A stretch of DNA of 64,000 nt from JAVJSD01 sp040219575 (GTDB taxonomy: Bacteria > Planctomycetota > Planctomycetia > Pirellulales > Pirellulaceae): contig JAVJSD010000028.1 of assembly GCA_040219575.1 (NCBI GenBank), positions 62,001 to 126,000 on the forward strand. Direction: 5' to 3'. The translations under genes were made by a program, and so were the position numbers. Positions 1 to 9,770 of the stretch are shown one piece after another. The notes beneath the pieces are model-generated. The model was given only the letters and a program-made list of their open reading frames with translations. It was not told the DNA's origin and made no database searches. Within the stretch, counting starts at the first letter, position 1. Each line of letters opens with the position of its first letter.

Positions 1-1590
1 CCAGGAATTGCGAATTTTGACCTTGGCGTCAATTTGACAGGGGGTGACGCAAACTCGGAGATGTTCTGGACGTACGCGACCGCGACACCTGGAGTGTCTG
101 CCTCGATCTCCTTTGCGGATATCAGCTTTGGATCTGCGCAAGTTGAAATCGTTGAACTTTCGGACTTTCCCCCGATCGCGAACGACGACTTCCAATACAC
201 CACGGCGGAGGATACCCCGCTCACGATCACCGACGCCGGCGACCTCACCTACACCCTTGCCGTGTTCGATCCTACGAAGGGTGTGCTCAATAACGACACC
301 GACCAAGACGAAATCGATGGCACGCCATTTAACACCGAATTGCGTGCCCTGCTCGTCGGCGACGGCACGACGTCGGCGGGTGGACACGTCGATCTCAACA
401 TCGACGGCACCTTCACCTACACGCCGCCGGCGAACTACAACGGCACCGACACCTTCGAATACCGTGTGTCGGATCCGGGGCGACTGTCGCCGCTGCCGCC
501 GGCCTTGGTCTCGATCGATGTCACGGCCTCGCCCGACAATCCCACCGCCGGCGCCGACTACTACCCGAACGTGCCGATCAACACGACGCTGTCGAGCGCC
601 GACGTGGGCCGCACACCGCTGCTGGCCAACGACGCCGACGGCGACAACGGCGCCACCGGCGGCGATGCCGGCGTCGAGCAAGGCATCCGCATCATCGCGA
701 TCACCTCGGGTTTGGGGACGACTCCCGTCACCACCAACGGCCAGGTGATTCCGCTGGAGAACGGCACGCTGACGATCACCGACCGCGTGACCGGCGATTT
801 CACCTACACGCCCGATGTGGACTTTGTGGGGGTCGAATCGTTCACCTACGAGATTGAAAGCTTCGTCATCGCGAGCGGCATGGCGACGGCCGAGCCGACC
901 GCCATGGCCGACGTCGACATCGAGGTCGGCCTCGATCCGCGCTCGATCGGTGGATTTGTGTTCCTGGACAACAACGACAACGGCGTTTTTGAGGGGGGTG
1001 AAGTCGGCTTGGGCGGCGTGGCGGTCGAGTTGACCGGCGTCGATTTCGCGGGCGGACTGGTGAACCTCGTCCGCACCACCGATCTGAACGGGGCGTATCG
1101 CTTCGACGGCATCCTGCCTGGCAACTATCAGATTCGCGAGATCCAGCCCACGACGTTGCTCGACGGCAAGGACACGGCGGGGAATTTCGGCGACACAAAC
1201 AACCTCGACAACGACCTGTTCACGTTCTCGTTCCCAGGCGGGGCGGACGCGGTGGACTACAACTTCGCCGAACTGGGCCGCCGCGCGGAGTTTATCAGCC
1301 TGGCTGACTACTGGGCGTCGAGCACGACGTCCAACAGCCTCGTCGGTTTCTCACCGAACGGCCAGGTGGAGTGGCTGCAACTCGACCCGCTCGGCTGGCC
1401 GGGAATCGCTTCGCTGTCGATCACGCTGCAAGGCAACGGCGTGGCGGTCATCACGGCCTACGACACCGCCGCGAACATGCTGCAGACAACCGTCAGCGTC
1501 TTCAACGATCCCCGGATTCAGATCCTCGGCCAGAATGCTTACGGTGTGGTGCTGCGTTTGAACGGCACTCGCGCCGACTTCTTTGGATAA
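1..1590 (+). CDS. C-terminal part of a giant cadherin-like/SdrD-B surface protein (5'-partial)
   Basis: The reading frame is open from base 1, so the N-terminus lies outside the window; about 529 residues are visible. It holds two or three tandem Asp/Asn/Gly/Thr-rich beta repeats, each starting with an 'A.DDY' or 'A.ADYY' turn and ending in 'G.FTYTP...F.GTDTFEYRVSD'-type strands. This is typical of cadherin-like or Big_9 adhesion repeats. Next comes an SdrD B-like domain (GGFVFLDNNDNGVFEGGE ... DLNGAYRFDGILPGNYQIRE), a calcium-binding Cna-B fold. The last 100 residues resemble no domain I know and end in ADFFG. Family knowledge suggests an exported or cell-surface protein; the exact ligand is unknown. 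Confidence 0.85.
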   Translation, partial: PGIANFDLGVNLTGGDANSEMFWTYATATPGVSASISFADISFGSAQVEIVELSDFPPIANDDFQYTTAEDTPLTITDAGDLTYTLAVFDPTKGVLNNDTDQDEIDGTPFNTELRALLVGDGTTSAGGHVDLNIDGTFTYTPPANYNGTDTFEYRVSDPGRLSPLPPALVSIDVTASPDNPTAGADYYPNVPINTTLSSADVGRTPLLANDADGDNGATGGDAGVEQGIRIIAITSGLGTTPVTTNGQVIPLENGTLTITDRVTGDFTYTPDVDFVGVESFTYEIESFVIASGMATAEPTAMADVDIEVGLDPRSIGGFVFLDNNDNGVFEGGEVGLGGVAVELTGVDFAGGLVNLVRTTDLNGAYRFDGILPGNYQIREIQPTTLLDGKDTAGNFGDTNNLDNDLFTFSFPGGADAVDYNFAELGRRAEFISLADYWASSTTSNSLVGFSPNGQVEWLQLDPLGWPGIASLSITLQGNGVAVITAYDTAANMLQTTVSVFNDPRIQILGQNAYGVVLRLNGTRADFFG

Positions 1591-1617
1591 ACCCGTTTTG
1601 GCGACTGCCTACGCAGC

Positions 1618-1651
1618 GAGCCGGCGACGCGTCGAGGACGCCCGCCGGCTC
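1618..1651. terminator. GC-rich hairpin between convergent genes
   Basis: A 9-bp perfect stem (gagccggcg / cgccggctc) with a 16-nt loop lies between the convergent surface-protein and BBP7 genes. No T-tract follows, so a bidirectional terminator role is an inference from position. A 16-bp unit, gctcgttgtgttgtgg, is repeated in tandem just after it. Confidence 0.4.
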
Positions 1652-1699
1652 GTTGTGTTGTGGCTCGTTGTGTTGTGGGAAGCGTGGAGCGGCGAGCGA

Positions 1700-3382
1700 T
1701 CAGAATTCGCCGATCACGCTGAAGTTGAGCCCCATCGCCCAGAAGTCGGTGTCGCGGTAGTAGTAGGCCGGGCGTGACGGCGGGAGCACGCCCACCCCGC
1801 CGCTCAACAAGGTCCGGTTCACTTCCCGATCGATCTGTTGCCCGGCCATCATGACATTCGACCAGTACAGGAAGTCGTAGCCGGCCGTCACCCGGAAGAT
1901 GTCGGTCACCTGGTAGCCGACGTCGATTTTGAATTCCGGCACATAGGCGAAGTGATCGCGATTGTACTTGCCGATGTTCGTCGTCTGCGTGAAGATGCCG
2001 CCCGGCGTGACGATCGGGGCGCCCATGCCCACGGCTCGGGAGTTGGTGCCAGTGACCAGCACGCTCTGGTGCATGTTCCCGATGCCGACCTTGCCCAGCG
2101 CCGTCAGCGACCAACGGCCGTTGCGAACGGTCTTCGTCAGTCCCAGCAAACCGCCGTGAAACTGATTCTTGGTGCGGAAGTGATCGGTGAAGCTGAAGGT
2201 TGTGGCGGGAGCCAAGGTATAGAATTGCCCGTGCAGCGTGAGCAAGTCGTTGACTTGGGTATAGCGGTAGCCGACCAGCATGTCCCAATTGTGGAAGCGA
2301 CCGACGCCGCCGTCGCGTCGCTGACCGAACCAGTGCAGCATGTTCAGCCGCACGTAGGCGTCGGCCCCGTGAATTTCATTGGCCATGTACGCGGTGGCCT
2401 GACCATACTGCTGCGGGTTCTGCGGTCCCTGATAGCCGATCAGCTGCGCGTCTTCCTTGTTGAGCTGCGCGTTGATCAGCGGGAAGCCGATATTGTTCAG
2501 CACCGGCGAGGAAAGGGAATCGGCGAAATAGGTCTGCTCGTCGTCGCCGAGAATCCAAAACCTGCCCCCGATGCCGATTTCATTCGGCGGGTCGAGCCAG
2601 AAGCCGAAGTCGACCGCGCCGCCCACCTCGCCGTCGCTCCCTTCGCGATTGCCGCCGAACAGCAGCGTCGTACTGGGAAAGCCAAGGACGCTAGCGATCG
2701 GATTGGTCACGCCCGCATTTCGCGGTGTGCCCGGCAGGCTGGTGGTGATCAGCGGCGGCAGCATCCGCTTATGCCGCGCCCAGAGCAACAGCTCCGACTG
2801 GTACCAGAAGCGGTGCCGCCGCACGTCCATCGGATCGTCGCCCCCACCGCCGCCGCCCCCGCCGCCGCCCATGGGAGGCCCGCCGCCGTAGGGCGCGCCT
2901 ATGGCGCCGTACTGGCCCATGTCGTCGTACGGACCGGCTTCGCCGTACATGTCGTAGCCGCTGTAGTCGTCGGGCACGTATCCCTCGGGGATTTGTCCCT
3001 CGGGCAGCATTTGCGGCTCGCCCCCCTCCGGATCGTCGTAGTAGCCGGCGTTGGCGTAACCCGCTTGCATCATGGCTTGCTGCGGCGAGTAACCCGCGGG
3101 CGCCCCTTGGCCGCCAGCCGGCGGATAACCCGCGCCGCTGGGCGCGTAGGGACTGGCCATGTAGGGGTGTGTACCGTAGGGGCTCGGCGCATCGATGCCT
3201 GGTCCGTAGGGATTCGGCATGCCCGGACCGGGGCCGTAGGGCCCCATCGGGCCGCCCATGCCAGGTGCTGGAGGACCGTAACCCGGCGCGGCGGGCGCTC
3301 CGCCGTATTGACCGTAGGCCAGCGGAACGCATACCGCGAGGACCGTTAGCATCGTCGACAGTTGTGTCGCAGTCGCCTTCAT
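1700..3382 (-). CDS. BBP7-family outer-membrane beta-barrel protein
   Basis: The start is set at the ATG giving MKATATQLSTMLTVLAV, which begins a clear Sec signal peptide ending near AYGQ. After it comes a long Pro/Gly/Tyr/Ala-rich linker of about 170 residues with a ten-glycine run. The C-terminal half begins FWYQSELLLWARHKRMLPPL and has the pattern 'LLWxxxxxxLPPLITTS ... TTLLFGGN..G..GGAVDFGFWLD', typical of planctomycete BBP7 proteins. It ends in aromatic-rich beta strands and a final Phe (FSVIGEF), as expected for an outer-membrane barrel. The length of 560 residues is normal for the family. The gene converges on the surface-protein gene. The role is probably a porin-like or structural envelope protein; the substrate is unknown. 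Confidence 0.85.
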   Translation of the reverse strand: MKATATQLSTMLTVLAVCVPLAYGQYGGAPAAPGYGPPAPGMGGPMGPYGPGPGMPNPYGPGIDAPSPYGTHPYMASPYAPSGAGYPPAGGQGAPAGYSPQQAMMQAGYANAGYYDDPEGGEPQMLPEGQIPEGYVPDDYSGYDMYGEAGPYDDMGQYGAIGAPYGGGPPMGGGGGGGGGGDDPMDVRRHRFWYQSELLLWARHKRMLPPLITTSLPGTPRNAGVTNPIASVLGFPSTTLLFGGNREGSDGEVGGAVDFGFWLDPPNEIGIGGRFWILGDDEQTYFADSLSSPVLNNIGFPLINAQLNKEDAQLIGYQGPQNPQQYGQATAYMANEIHGADAYVRLNMLHWFGQRRDGGVGRFHNWDMLVGYRYTQVNDLLTLHGQFYTLAPATTFSFTDHFRTKNQFHGGLLGLTKTVRNGRWSLTALGKVGIGNMHQSVLVTGTNSRAVGMGAPIVTPGGIFTQTTNIGKYNRDHFAYVPEFKIDVGYQVTDIFRVTAGYDFLYWSNVMMAGQQIDREVNRTLLSGGVGVLPPSRPAYYYRDTDFWAMGLNFSVIGEF

Positions 3383-3823
3383 GGGTGATGCTCGCTTGTC
3401 CTGCCGATTGGCAGTTAGGGTAAAAGAGGCAACGCGCGACAATTCGCCTGGAACTGGTCAGACGGATTGCGCCGGTTGTAACAGTGTTTTCGGCGATGCG
3501 GCGCATGACGGTTAAGCAAAACTTCCGTTGGTGACGACAATCCCGCGTAACGAAAGTCCAACTCGTGCGGACGTTGGGTAAAATGAGTAGATCGCGGTGG
3601 ATCGGGCGAGTTTCTCATGGTCTCCAATCGCTTTGGTCGCATCATCCCCGCATCGTTCGCTAGAATGGGTTGGTGCGACTCGCAGCAGGTCGGCACGTTG
3701 AGAAAGGCGCCGCCGGGTGGACGCCATCTTCCTGCCAAGATGGTGGTCCGATCGCCGCGGCCGCCAGCACCGTGTCTTGCCACGAACAACCAGCGACGGG
3801 AACAGAAGAGCGGATAAGGAAGT
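3383..3823. other. Divergent intergenic region between the BBP7 and SecA genes
   Basis: These 441 bases separate two divergent genes and should contain both promoters. I see no RNA gene and no convincing coding frame. A 'gctagaat' -10-like element at about 3660 faces the secA gene, but it lacks a well-spaced -35. Confidence 0.3.
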
Positions 3824-5791
3824 ATGGGCACGCAACAAATCGATCGCGCGATTCCGCGCGGACTGGCTGGTTACGCGCGGGCGGTCACGGGGGGCGTCGT
3901 CGGCTGGAATCTGGCACGCTGGGCGTCGCTGTTGCCGAAGATCGACGGCTATGAGCCCGAGTTGCAGGCCCTTAACAATCGCGATTTGCGCAAACGCAGC
4001 CTCTCGCTTCAATATCGCGCCAAGAGCGGCGAACCGCTGGTGCGGATCATGCCGGAGGCCTACGCCCTGGTGCGCGAGGCCGGCCGCCGTGCGCTCAACA
4101 TGCGGCATTATCCGGTGCAAATGATCGGCGGCATCGCGCTGTTTCACGGCGCGGTGGCCGAAATGCAGACGGGCGAAGGAAAGACCCTGACGGCCACGCT
4201 CCCGCTATATCTGCGCTCCCTCGAGGGCAAGGGCGCCCACCTCGCCACCGTGAACGATTACCTCGCGGCTCGCGACGCCGATTGGATGCGGCCGCTGTAC
4301 GACCTGTTGGGCGTCTCCGTCGGAATCATCCAATCCGAACACGACCGGCCGACGCGGCTCAAGGCGTACGAATGCGACATCACGTACGGCACTGCCAAGG
4401 AATTCGGCTTCGATTTCCTCCGCGATCGACTGCTGCTGCGGGCCACTCGGGACGAACGCAAGGACTATCTGAGCGAAGCCATCGGCCAACGCGGCGCCGA
4501 GTCGGAACGCCCTGTCAGCCGGGGCGCCCACTTCGCCCTTGTCGACGAGGCCGACAGCATTCTTATCGACGACGCCCGCACGCCGTTGATCATCGGCACG
4601 CTGGGAGACAAGTCGCCGGAGCAGTTGGTGGCGCAGTTCCGTTGGAGTGCGGCGGCCGTGGAGCATTTCCAGGAGGACGAGCACTACGATTACGATCACG
4701 AGAAGAAAACGGTCGAACTCAACGCCGCCGGCCGCAAGTTGGTTCGCACGCTGCCCAAGCACGAACTGCTAAGCGGCATCGGCCTGGTGGCGATGTATGA
4801 AAGCGTCGAACGGGCCATCAAGGTGTCGCGCGATTTCATCCTCGACCGGCAGTACGTCGTTCGCGACGACGAAATCGTGATCGTGGACGAATCGACCGGC
4901 CGCATCGCCGAAGGCCGCAAATGGCGCGAGGGCATTCACCAGGCCATCGAAGCCAAGGAGAACGTCACCGTCACCATGCCCACCGGCCAGGCGGCGCGGA
5001 TCACGGTGCAGGACCTTTTCCTGCGGTACAAATACTTGGCGGGCATGACCGGTACGGCCACGACGTCGGCCCGGGAGATTCACAAGACCTATCGCACGCG
5101 TGTGGTGCCGGTGCCCACCAACCGCCCACCCAAACGCGTACGTCTGGACGACCGGGTGTTCGTCGACGCGGAAGCCAAGTGGGCGGCCATCGTGGCGGAT
5201 GTCCGCGAGCAACACGCCAGCGGACGACCGGTGCTTGTGGGCACGCGGTCGATCGATCGCAGTGAACGGCTTTCGGAACTGCTGCTGCAGGCCGGCATCG
5301 ACCATCAGGTGCTCAACGCGCACAAGGTCGAGGAAGAAGCCGAAATCGTCGCCCGCGCCGGCGAGAAAGGCAAAGTGACGGTGGCCACGAACATGGCCGG
5401 CCGCGGCACCGACATCAAGCTCGGATCCGGCGTGCACGAACTGGGCGGCATTTACGTCATCTGCACCGAGTTGCACGATTCGGCCCGGATCGACCGACAG
5501 CTGATCGGTCGTTGTGGACGGCAGGGCGATCCCGGCACCTTCCGCCAATACCTGGCGATGGACGACGACATTCTGCTCGGGGGTTTCGGTCCCGAAAAGT
5601 CGAAACGCCTGAAGAAGACGGCTCAACCGGGACGCAACGACCGTCGCCTCAGCAACCTCTTCCGCAAGGCGCAGCAGAAGGTCGAAAAGCTGCATCGCCG
5701 GCAGCGGATGATTTTGCTGTATCACGAAAAGCAGCGCAAGAAGCTGCAAATGGAAATGGGACAAGACCCCTACCTCGACACCCCCGATTAG
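3824..5791 (+). CDS. Short SecA-family preprotein translocase ATPase (accessory SecA paralogue)
   Basis: The SecA DEAD motor is clear: 'MQTGEGKTLTA' (Walker A, near residue 118), 'TVNDYLA.RDA', 'DITYGTAKEFGFDFLRD', 'VDEADSILIDDARTPLIIG', then the preprotein-binding region and NBD2 with 'VTVATNMAGRGTDIKL' and 'QLIGRCGRQGDPG'. Only about 80 residues follow NBD2. They include 'FRKAQQKVEKLHRRQRMILLYHE', which matches the first scaffold helix. The two-helix finger, helical wing domain and C-terminal zinc tail of a standard SecA of about 900 residues are missing. Start ATG 3824 gives MGTQQID. It probably powers a specialised export route or works with the housekeeping SecA; its substrates cannot be told from the context. 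Confidence 0.85.
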   Translation: MGTQQIDRAIPRGLAGYARAVTGGVVGWNLARWASLLPKIDGYEPELQALNNRDLRKRSLSLQYRAKSGEPLVRIMPEAYALVREAGRRALNMRHYPVQMIGGIALFHGAVAEMQTGEGKTLTATLPLYLRSLEGKGAHLATVNDYLAARDADWMRPLYDLLGVSVGIIQSEHDRPTRLKAYECDITYGTAKEFGFDFLRDRLLLRATRDERKDYLSEAIGQRGAESERPVSRGAHFALVDEADSILIDDARTPLIIGTLGDKSPEQLVAQFRWSAAAVEHFQEDEHYDYDHEKKTVELNAAGRKLVRTLPKHELLSGIGLVAMYESVERAIKVSRDFILDRQYVVRDDEIVIVDESTGRIAEGRKWREGIHQAIEAKENVTVTMPTGQAARITVQDLFLRYKYLAGMTGTATTSAREIHKTYRTRVVPVPTNRPPKRVRLDDRVFVDAEAKWAAIVADVREQHASGRPVLVGTRSIDRSERLSELLLQAGIDHQVLNAHKVEEEAEIVARAGEKGKVTVATNMAGRGTDIKLGSGVHELGGIYVICTELHDSARIDRQLIGRCGRQGDPGTFRQYLAMDDDILLGGFGPEKSKRLKKTAQPGRNDRRLSNLFRKAQQKVEKLHRRQRMILLYHEKQRKKLQMEMGQDPYLDTPD

Positions 5792-5803
5792 TCTCGCCAC
5801 GTC

Positions 5804-5826
5804 GTAGGGTAGCCTGCCAGGCTGCC
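5804..5826. repeat. Short palindromic intergenic repeat
   Basis: The sequence gtagggtagcctgccaggct forms a small hairpin (gcctgccaggc). Closely related copies occur at 51072-51090 and 51173-51192, so this is a dispersed REP-like unit of the host genome rather than a gene-specific terminator. Confidence 0.55.
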
Positions 5827-5897
5827 CGCAGCATGGACCACGCAGCAAACCTCGACGCTCTCCCGCCCTCTCCGCTTCTCCTGCCTGGAGTCCTCGC

Positions 5898-7568
5898 ATG
5901 CCATCGCGAATCCTCGCCGTCGCCGCGCTGTTGTTGTCCCTGTCGCCGACGATGTCGCAGGCCGACGACCGCGCGCAGTACGACTTGGTCATCCGGGGCG
6001 GAAAGGTCGTCGACGGCAGCGGCAATCCCTGGTTCCACGGCGACGTGGCGGTGCGCGGCGATCGCATCGTCGCGGTGCGGCGCGTGCTGCCGGGCAAGGG
6101 CGAGCAGGAAATCGACGCCGCGGGCCTCGTCGTCGCCCCCGGCTTCATCGACATGCACTCGCACTCCGACTTCCTGCTGCTGGAGGACGGCCACGCCCAA
6201 AGCAAGATTCGCCAGGGGGTGACCACCGATGTGTTGGGCGAAGGCAATTCGGCCGGCCCCTATCAAGGTAAGCTGTCGCCGCGCAACGTGACCATCGACG
6301 GCGAGGTGGTGGCGATTCGCACGCTGGGCGACTACTTCGACGCCATCGACAACGCGGGCGTCTCGATCAATGTCGTCAGTTACGTGGGGCTCAACAACGT
6401 CTGGACGTCGGTGATGGGCGAGTCGTTCGATCGCCCGACGCCCGAGCAAATCGATCAGATGAAGCGCCTCGTCGACGAGGCGATGCGCGACGGTGCGTAC
6501 GGCCTCTCCAGCCAGGTGATGATGCCGCCCGGATCGCTCGCCACCACCGACGACCTCGTCGCGCTGGCCTCGGCCGTGAAACCCTACGGCGGCATTTACT
6601 CCACCCACATTCGCAACGAGGGAACCGGCGTGTTCGATTCGGTGCGCGAGGCGATCGAGGTGGGGCGGCGGGCCGGCGTGGGCGTGGACGTGATCCACCT
6701 GAAGATCGCCGATCAGAAGTATTGGGGCCGCATGAACGAGGTGGTCAAGCTGATCGACGACGCCCGCCGCGAGGGGCTGAACGTGCAGGCCAACGTCTAT
6801 CCCTACACCCGCGGCAACAACAATCTGGTGAGCATCATCCCGCCCTGGGCGCATGAGGGAGGCCGCGGCAAGTTGCTCCAGCGACTGAAAGACCCGGCGC
6901 TGCGGGAGCGGCTCAAGCACGACATCACCGAGGGGCTGCCCGGGTGGTACAACCACTACACGGCGGTCGGCGGAGACTGGAGCCGGATGCTGGTCAGCGG
7001 CAACAACCGTTTCGCCGGACTCACCATGGACCGCGTGATGGCGCTGCGCACCAAGGGCAAACAGGACGCCGATCTGCTCGACGAGTTGTTCCAACTGCTG
7101 ATCGAGGAAGACGCTTCGGTGAGCACCGTCTACGCCCACCACACCGAAGAGGATATGAACACCGCGCTGGCGCAGCCCTGGTGCAGCGTCGGCAGCGACG
7201 GTTCGGCCTACGCCGTCGAAGGGCCTCTGCGGCGCGGCAATCCGCATCCCCGCAACTTCGGCACGTTTCCGCGTCTGCTGGGAACCTACGTTCGCGACCG
7301 CGGCCTGCTGTCGCTGGAAGACGCCGTGCGGAAGATCACCTCGCTGAACGCCGCCAAGCTCGGCCTCCGCGACCGCGGCATGCTCCGGGAAGGCGCGCTG
7401 GCCGACATCACCGTCTTCGATCCCGCCACGATCGCCGATAAGTCGACCTACACCGAGCCGTTTCAATATAACGTCGGCATCCGCTACGTGCTGGTCAACG
7501 GCCGCCTCGTCCTCGACGGCGACCGCCACACCGGCGCCACACCAGGACGGGCGCTCCGCCGCCAATAG
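5898..7568 (+). CDS. Exported D-aminoacylase / N-acyl-D-amino-acid deacylase family amidohydrolase
   Basis: An N-terminal signal peptide (MPSRILAVAALLLSLSPTMSQA) is followed by the amidohydrolase opening 'YDLVIRGGKVVDGSGNPWF'. The metal-binding motif 'APGFIDMHSHSDF' lies near residue 88, 'GVTTDVLGEGNSAGP' near residue 117, and later come 'YSTHIRNEG' and the C-terminal 'EGALADITVFDP'. These are hallmarks of the urease-superfamily D-aminoacylase/dihydroorotase-like group. The length of 556 residues is typical. The expected reaction is hydrolysis of an N-acyl-D-amino acid or related amide outside the cytoplasm. Exact substrate specificity cannot be read from the sequence. It stands alone between secA and the convergent symporter gene. 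Confidence 0.85.
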   Translation: MPSRILAVAALLLSLSPTMSQADDRAQYDLVIRGGKVVDGSGNPWFHGDVAVRGDRIVAVRRVLPGKGEQEIDAAGLVVAPGFIDMHSHSDFLLLEDGHAQSKIRQGVTTDVLGEGNSAGPYQGKLSPRNVTIDGEVVAIRTLGDYFDAIDNAGVSINVVSYVGLNNVWTSVMGESFDRPTPEQIDQMKRLVDEAMRDGAYGLSSQVMMPPGSLATTDDLVALASAVKPYGGIYSTHIRNEGTGVFDSVREAIEVGRRAGVGVDVIHLKIADQKYWGRMNEVVKLIDDARREGLNVQANVYPYTRGNNNLVSIIPPWAHEGGRGKLLQRLKDPALRERLKHDITEGLPGWYNHYTAVGGDWSRMLVSGNNRFAGLTMDRVMALRTKGKQDADLLDELFQLLIEEDASVSTVYAHHTEEDMNTALAQPWCSVGSDGSAYAVEGPLRRGNPHPRNFGTFPRLLGTYVRDRGLLSLEDAVRKITSLNAAKLGLRDRGMLREGALADITVFDPATIADKSTYTEPFQYNVGIRYVLVNGRLVLDGDRHTGATPGRALRRQ

Positions 7569-7692
7569 TCAGTAGTCTGCGCGTCTGGTCTCTCGTCAAG
7601 GATGTTGCACCGACTCAATGCGTGACGGATAAGCAGCGGCATGCACGGATCCGTTGCCATCGGTTGTTGTCCACCGCGGACTGAACACCACC

Positions 7693-9204
7693 TCACGCGA
7701 CCGGGTCGTGCGTGTCTTTCCAAGGAACTCGCCACAACAGCGCCGTGGTCAATACATTTGCGGCCAGGCCCAATACGCCCAGGTGCAAGCCGAGGAGTTT
7801 TTCCGGCAGCGTCGTTTCGACGACGCCCAGTCCGGCGAGCACTTCGGAAGCGATCGGCGCGACGGCGATGACGACCCCCACCACCAGCCCGCTCGCCAAT
7901 GGCCACGGGCGAATGTCGCGGCCGTACAGAGCAAGGAAAACCGCCGGCGCCGCCTGGATCATCACTTCCAGTTTGATCTCGGTGATCCGCCACACGCTCT
8001 TACTGAGCGTGAGCGCCAACAGCACGGCGCCGCCCATCAGCGCCCAACTCGTCAATTTGCCGACGCGCGTCAGATGCGCCTCCGACACCTTCGGTCCGCG
8101 CAGCGGCCGATAGAAATCCTGCGTCACCGTCGCCGACAGGGCCAGCAGCACCGAGTCGACCGTCGACATGATGGCGGCCAGCACCGCCGTCAGAAACAGC
8201 ACCACGATCGGCCGCAGCCAGGCCGCCTCGCGTGTCAGGTCGGCCAACAGCAACATCGTGACCTGTTCGCTTTCCTTGTTCTCCAAATCAGGAAACTCCA
8301 CCCGGCCGGTCAGTCCCATCAACACCGCGAAGCCGGCGACGAAGAACGGCATCACCAGCATCCAGCGCAGCGAGCGCCGCAGCGTCTCTCCACTGCGGGC
8401 CGCATAGTATCGCTGCACGGCATGCGGATAGATCGCCGCGCCGACGCCGATCAGCACCAGCGTGCTCGACCAGGAGACGCAGCCCACGAAATCCGGTGCG
8501 GCCAGCAGTTGCGGCGCCGTCGTGGAAAGCTCGCTATCGAGGTGCTCCGGCCCGCCGTAGTGAACGATCACCGTGACGGCGAGGATCAGCGTTCCCGCGC
8601 CGATCAACACGCCCTGCAACACGTCGGTCCATACCACGGCGCGAAGCCCGCCGAGCGTCTCGTAGGCGAGCATCACCAGCGCCAGCGCGACGATCGCCGT
8701 GCTGCTGCTGACCACGCCTTCGGTCGCTCGCTCGACCAGATACCCCACCGCCACAAGATTGCTGACCAGGAAATTGACCAGGGCCCACACGCAGACCAGC
8801 GCGACCAGGATCGTCAAGGTTCGGCTTCGCAGCCGATCGTGCACCGCGTCGGCCAGTGTGATGTAGCCGCGGCGGCGTCCCAACCGCTGAAGTCCCGGCG
8901 CCTCCACCATCGCCACGCCCACCAGCGCCACGAACAGCGGAACCGCCACGAGGAACTGGTAGCCCACGCGGTAGGTCTTGCCCGACATGCCGACGAGCGT
9001 GTTGCCCGAGTACTGCGTGGCGAACAAGGTCAGCAGCAGCACGAACGTGCCCAGGCCGCGGCCGGCGAGAAAGAAGTCGGCCATGCTCCGCGAGGCGCTG
9101 GCGCGTTTTCCCAACCAGCCGATGACCAGCAGCGCGACGAGGTACGCCGCCACGATCGCCGCTCCCCAGCCGTCGATCAAGGCGGCGGCCAACAGCGGCG
9201 TCAC
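7693..9204 (-). CDS. Sodium:solute symporter (SSS family)
   Basis: The start is set at GTG 9204, which overlaps the TGA of the upstream small membrane gene (GTGA), with GGGAG about 10 bases before it. The 503-residue product has about 13 hydrophobic segments. SSS signatures include 'FFLAGRGLGTFVLLLTLFAT' with 'YSGNTLVGMSG' in the first helices, 'YETLGGLRAVVWTDVLQG', and 'AAIMSTVDSVLLALS', which matches the sodium-site Ser/Thr helix. The transported solute is unknown; candidates are pantothenate, organic acids or sugars. It is translationally coupled to the small partner gene 9201-9446. Confidence 0.88.
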   Translation of the reverse strand: MTPLLAAALIDGWGAAIVAAYLVALLVIGWLGKRASASRSMADFFLAGRGLGTFVLLLTLFATQYSGNTLVGMSGKTYRVGYQFLVAVPLFVALVGVAMVEAPGLQRLGRRRGYITLADAVHDRLRSRTLTILVALVCVWALVNFLVSNLVAVGYLVERATEGVVSSSTAIVALALVMLAYETLGGLRAVVWTDVLQGVLIGAGTLILAVTVIVHYGGPEHLDSELSTTAPQLLAAPDFVGCVSWSSTLVLIGVGAAIYPHAVQRYYAARSGETLRRSLRWMLVMPFFVAGFAVLMGLTGRVEFPDLENKESEQVTMLLLADLTREAAWLRPIVVLFLTAVLAAIMSTVDSVLLALSATVTQDFYRPLRGPKVSEAHLTRVGKLTSWALMGGAVLLALTLSKSVWRITEIKLEVMIQAAPAVFLALYGRDIRPWPLASGLVVGVVIAVAPIASEVLAGLGVVETTLPEKLLGLHLGVLGLAANVLTTALLWRVPWKDTHDPVA

Positions 9205-9446
9205 GATGGCGCGTCTCCCTGGCTGTGCGACGTCGCTTGAGCGGCGTCCGCCTCGTCGGCCAGACGTTCCCACCACCGGCCCATCCAGGCCGCGATCGTC
9301 ACCGCCAGCGCCGCTGTGGCCGCGAGTGAATAGACGCCCCACACCGGCACGCCCCACCATGTCGCGACGGTTCCCCGCGCAAACCACCACGGGGCCGTGA
9401 GCAGCGGCAGCAAGACGGCGATCCAGGCGGCGTGCGAAGCCCTCAT
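9201..9446 (-). CDS. Small two-helix membrane protein, DUF3311-like partner of the symporter
   Basis: The 81-residue product (MRASHAAWIAVLLPLLTAPWW...) has two hydrophobic segments and a charged C-terminal tail. Small proteins of this size and topology (DUF3311 or YhdT type) commonly sit directly upstream of SSS symporters. The start at 9446 has GAGG about 10 bases upstream. Its stop overlaps the symporter GTG, so the two are probably co-translated. The family assignment rests on context and topology rather than strong motifs. Confidence 0.6.
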   Translation of the reverse strand: MRASHAAWIAVLLPLLTAPWWFARGTVATWWGVPVWGVYSLAATAALAVTIAAWMGRWWERLADEADAAQATSHSQGDAPS

Positions 9447-9610
9447 CAGCAATTTTCCTCGCCGGGATTGTAACGCCCCCATCGACCGTCGCAAGCGACA
9501 ACAGAGCGGGCCGGCATCCGCGACGACGGGCGGAACCTCACCCCGGTGGTTTGTGTCGAAACCCGATGGACGGGCAGCGCCGCGATGGCGTAAGTTGGGG
9601 ACATAACATC

Positions 9611-9702
<92 letters not shown>

Positions 9703-9736
9703 CTTACGACGATTCGGCGTTCGCCGAAAATGACTC

Positions 9737-9757
9737 TTCAGTCCACATTCTGTCCAC
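9737..9757 (+). other. Candidate left arm-type integrase binding sites
   Basis: Two boxes, TTCAGTCCAC (9737-9746) and TTCTGTCCAC (9748-9757), lie 11 bp apart, 34 bp inside attL. A matching pair with the same 11-bp phase and orientation lies inside attR at 42196-42216. Their role as recombinase or accessory-protein sites is an inference from position. Confidence 0.55.
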
Positions 9758-9770
9758 CGGAGATCACGAC

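Noticed and set aside
1838..3349. A 503-residue plus-strand frame
   Set aside because: Antisense to the BBP7 gene, whose signal peptide and family motifs are clear; long antisense frames are common in GC-rich DNA.
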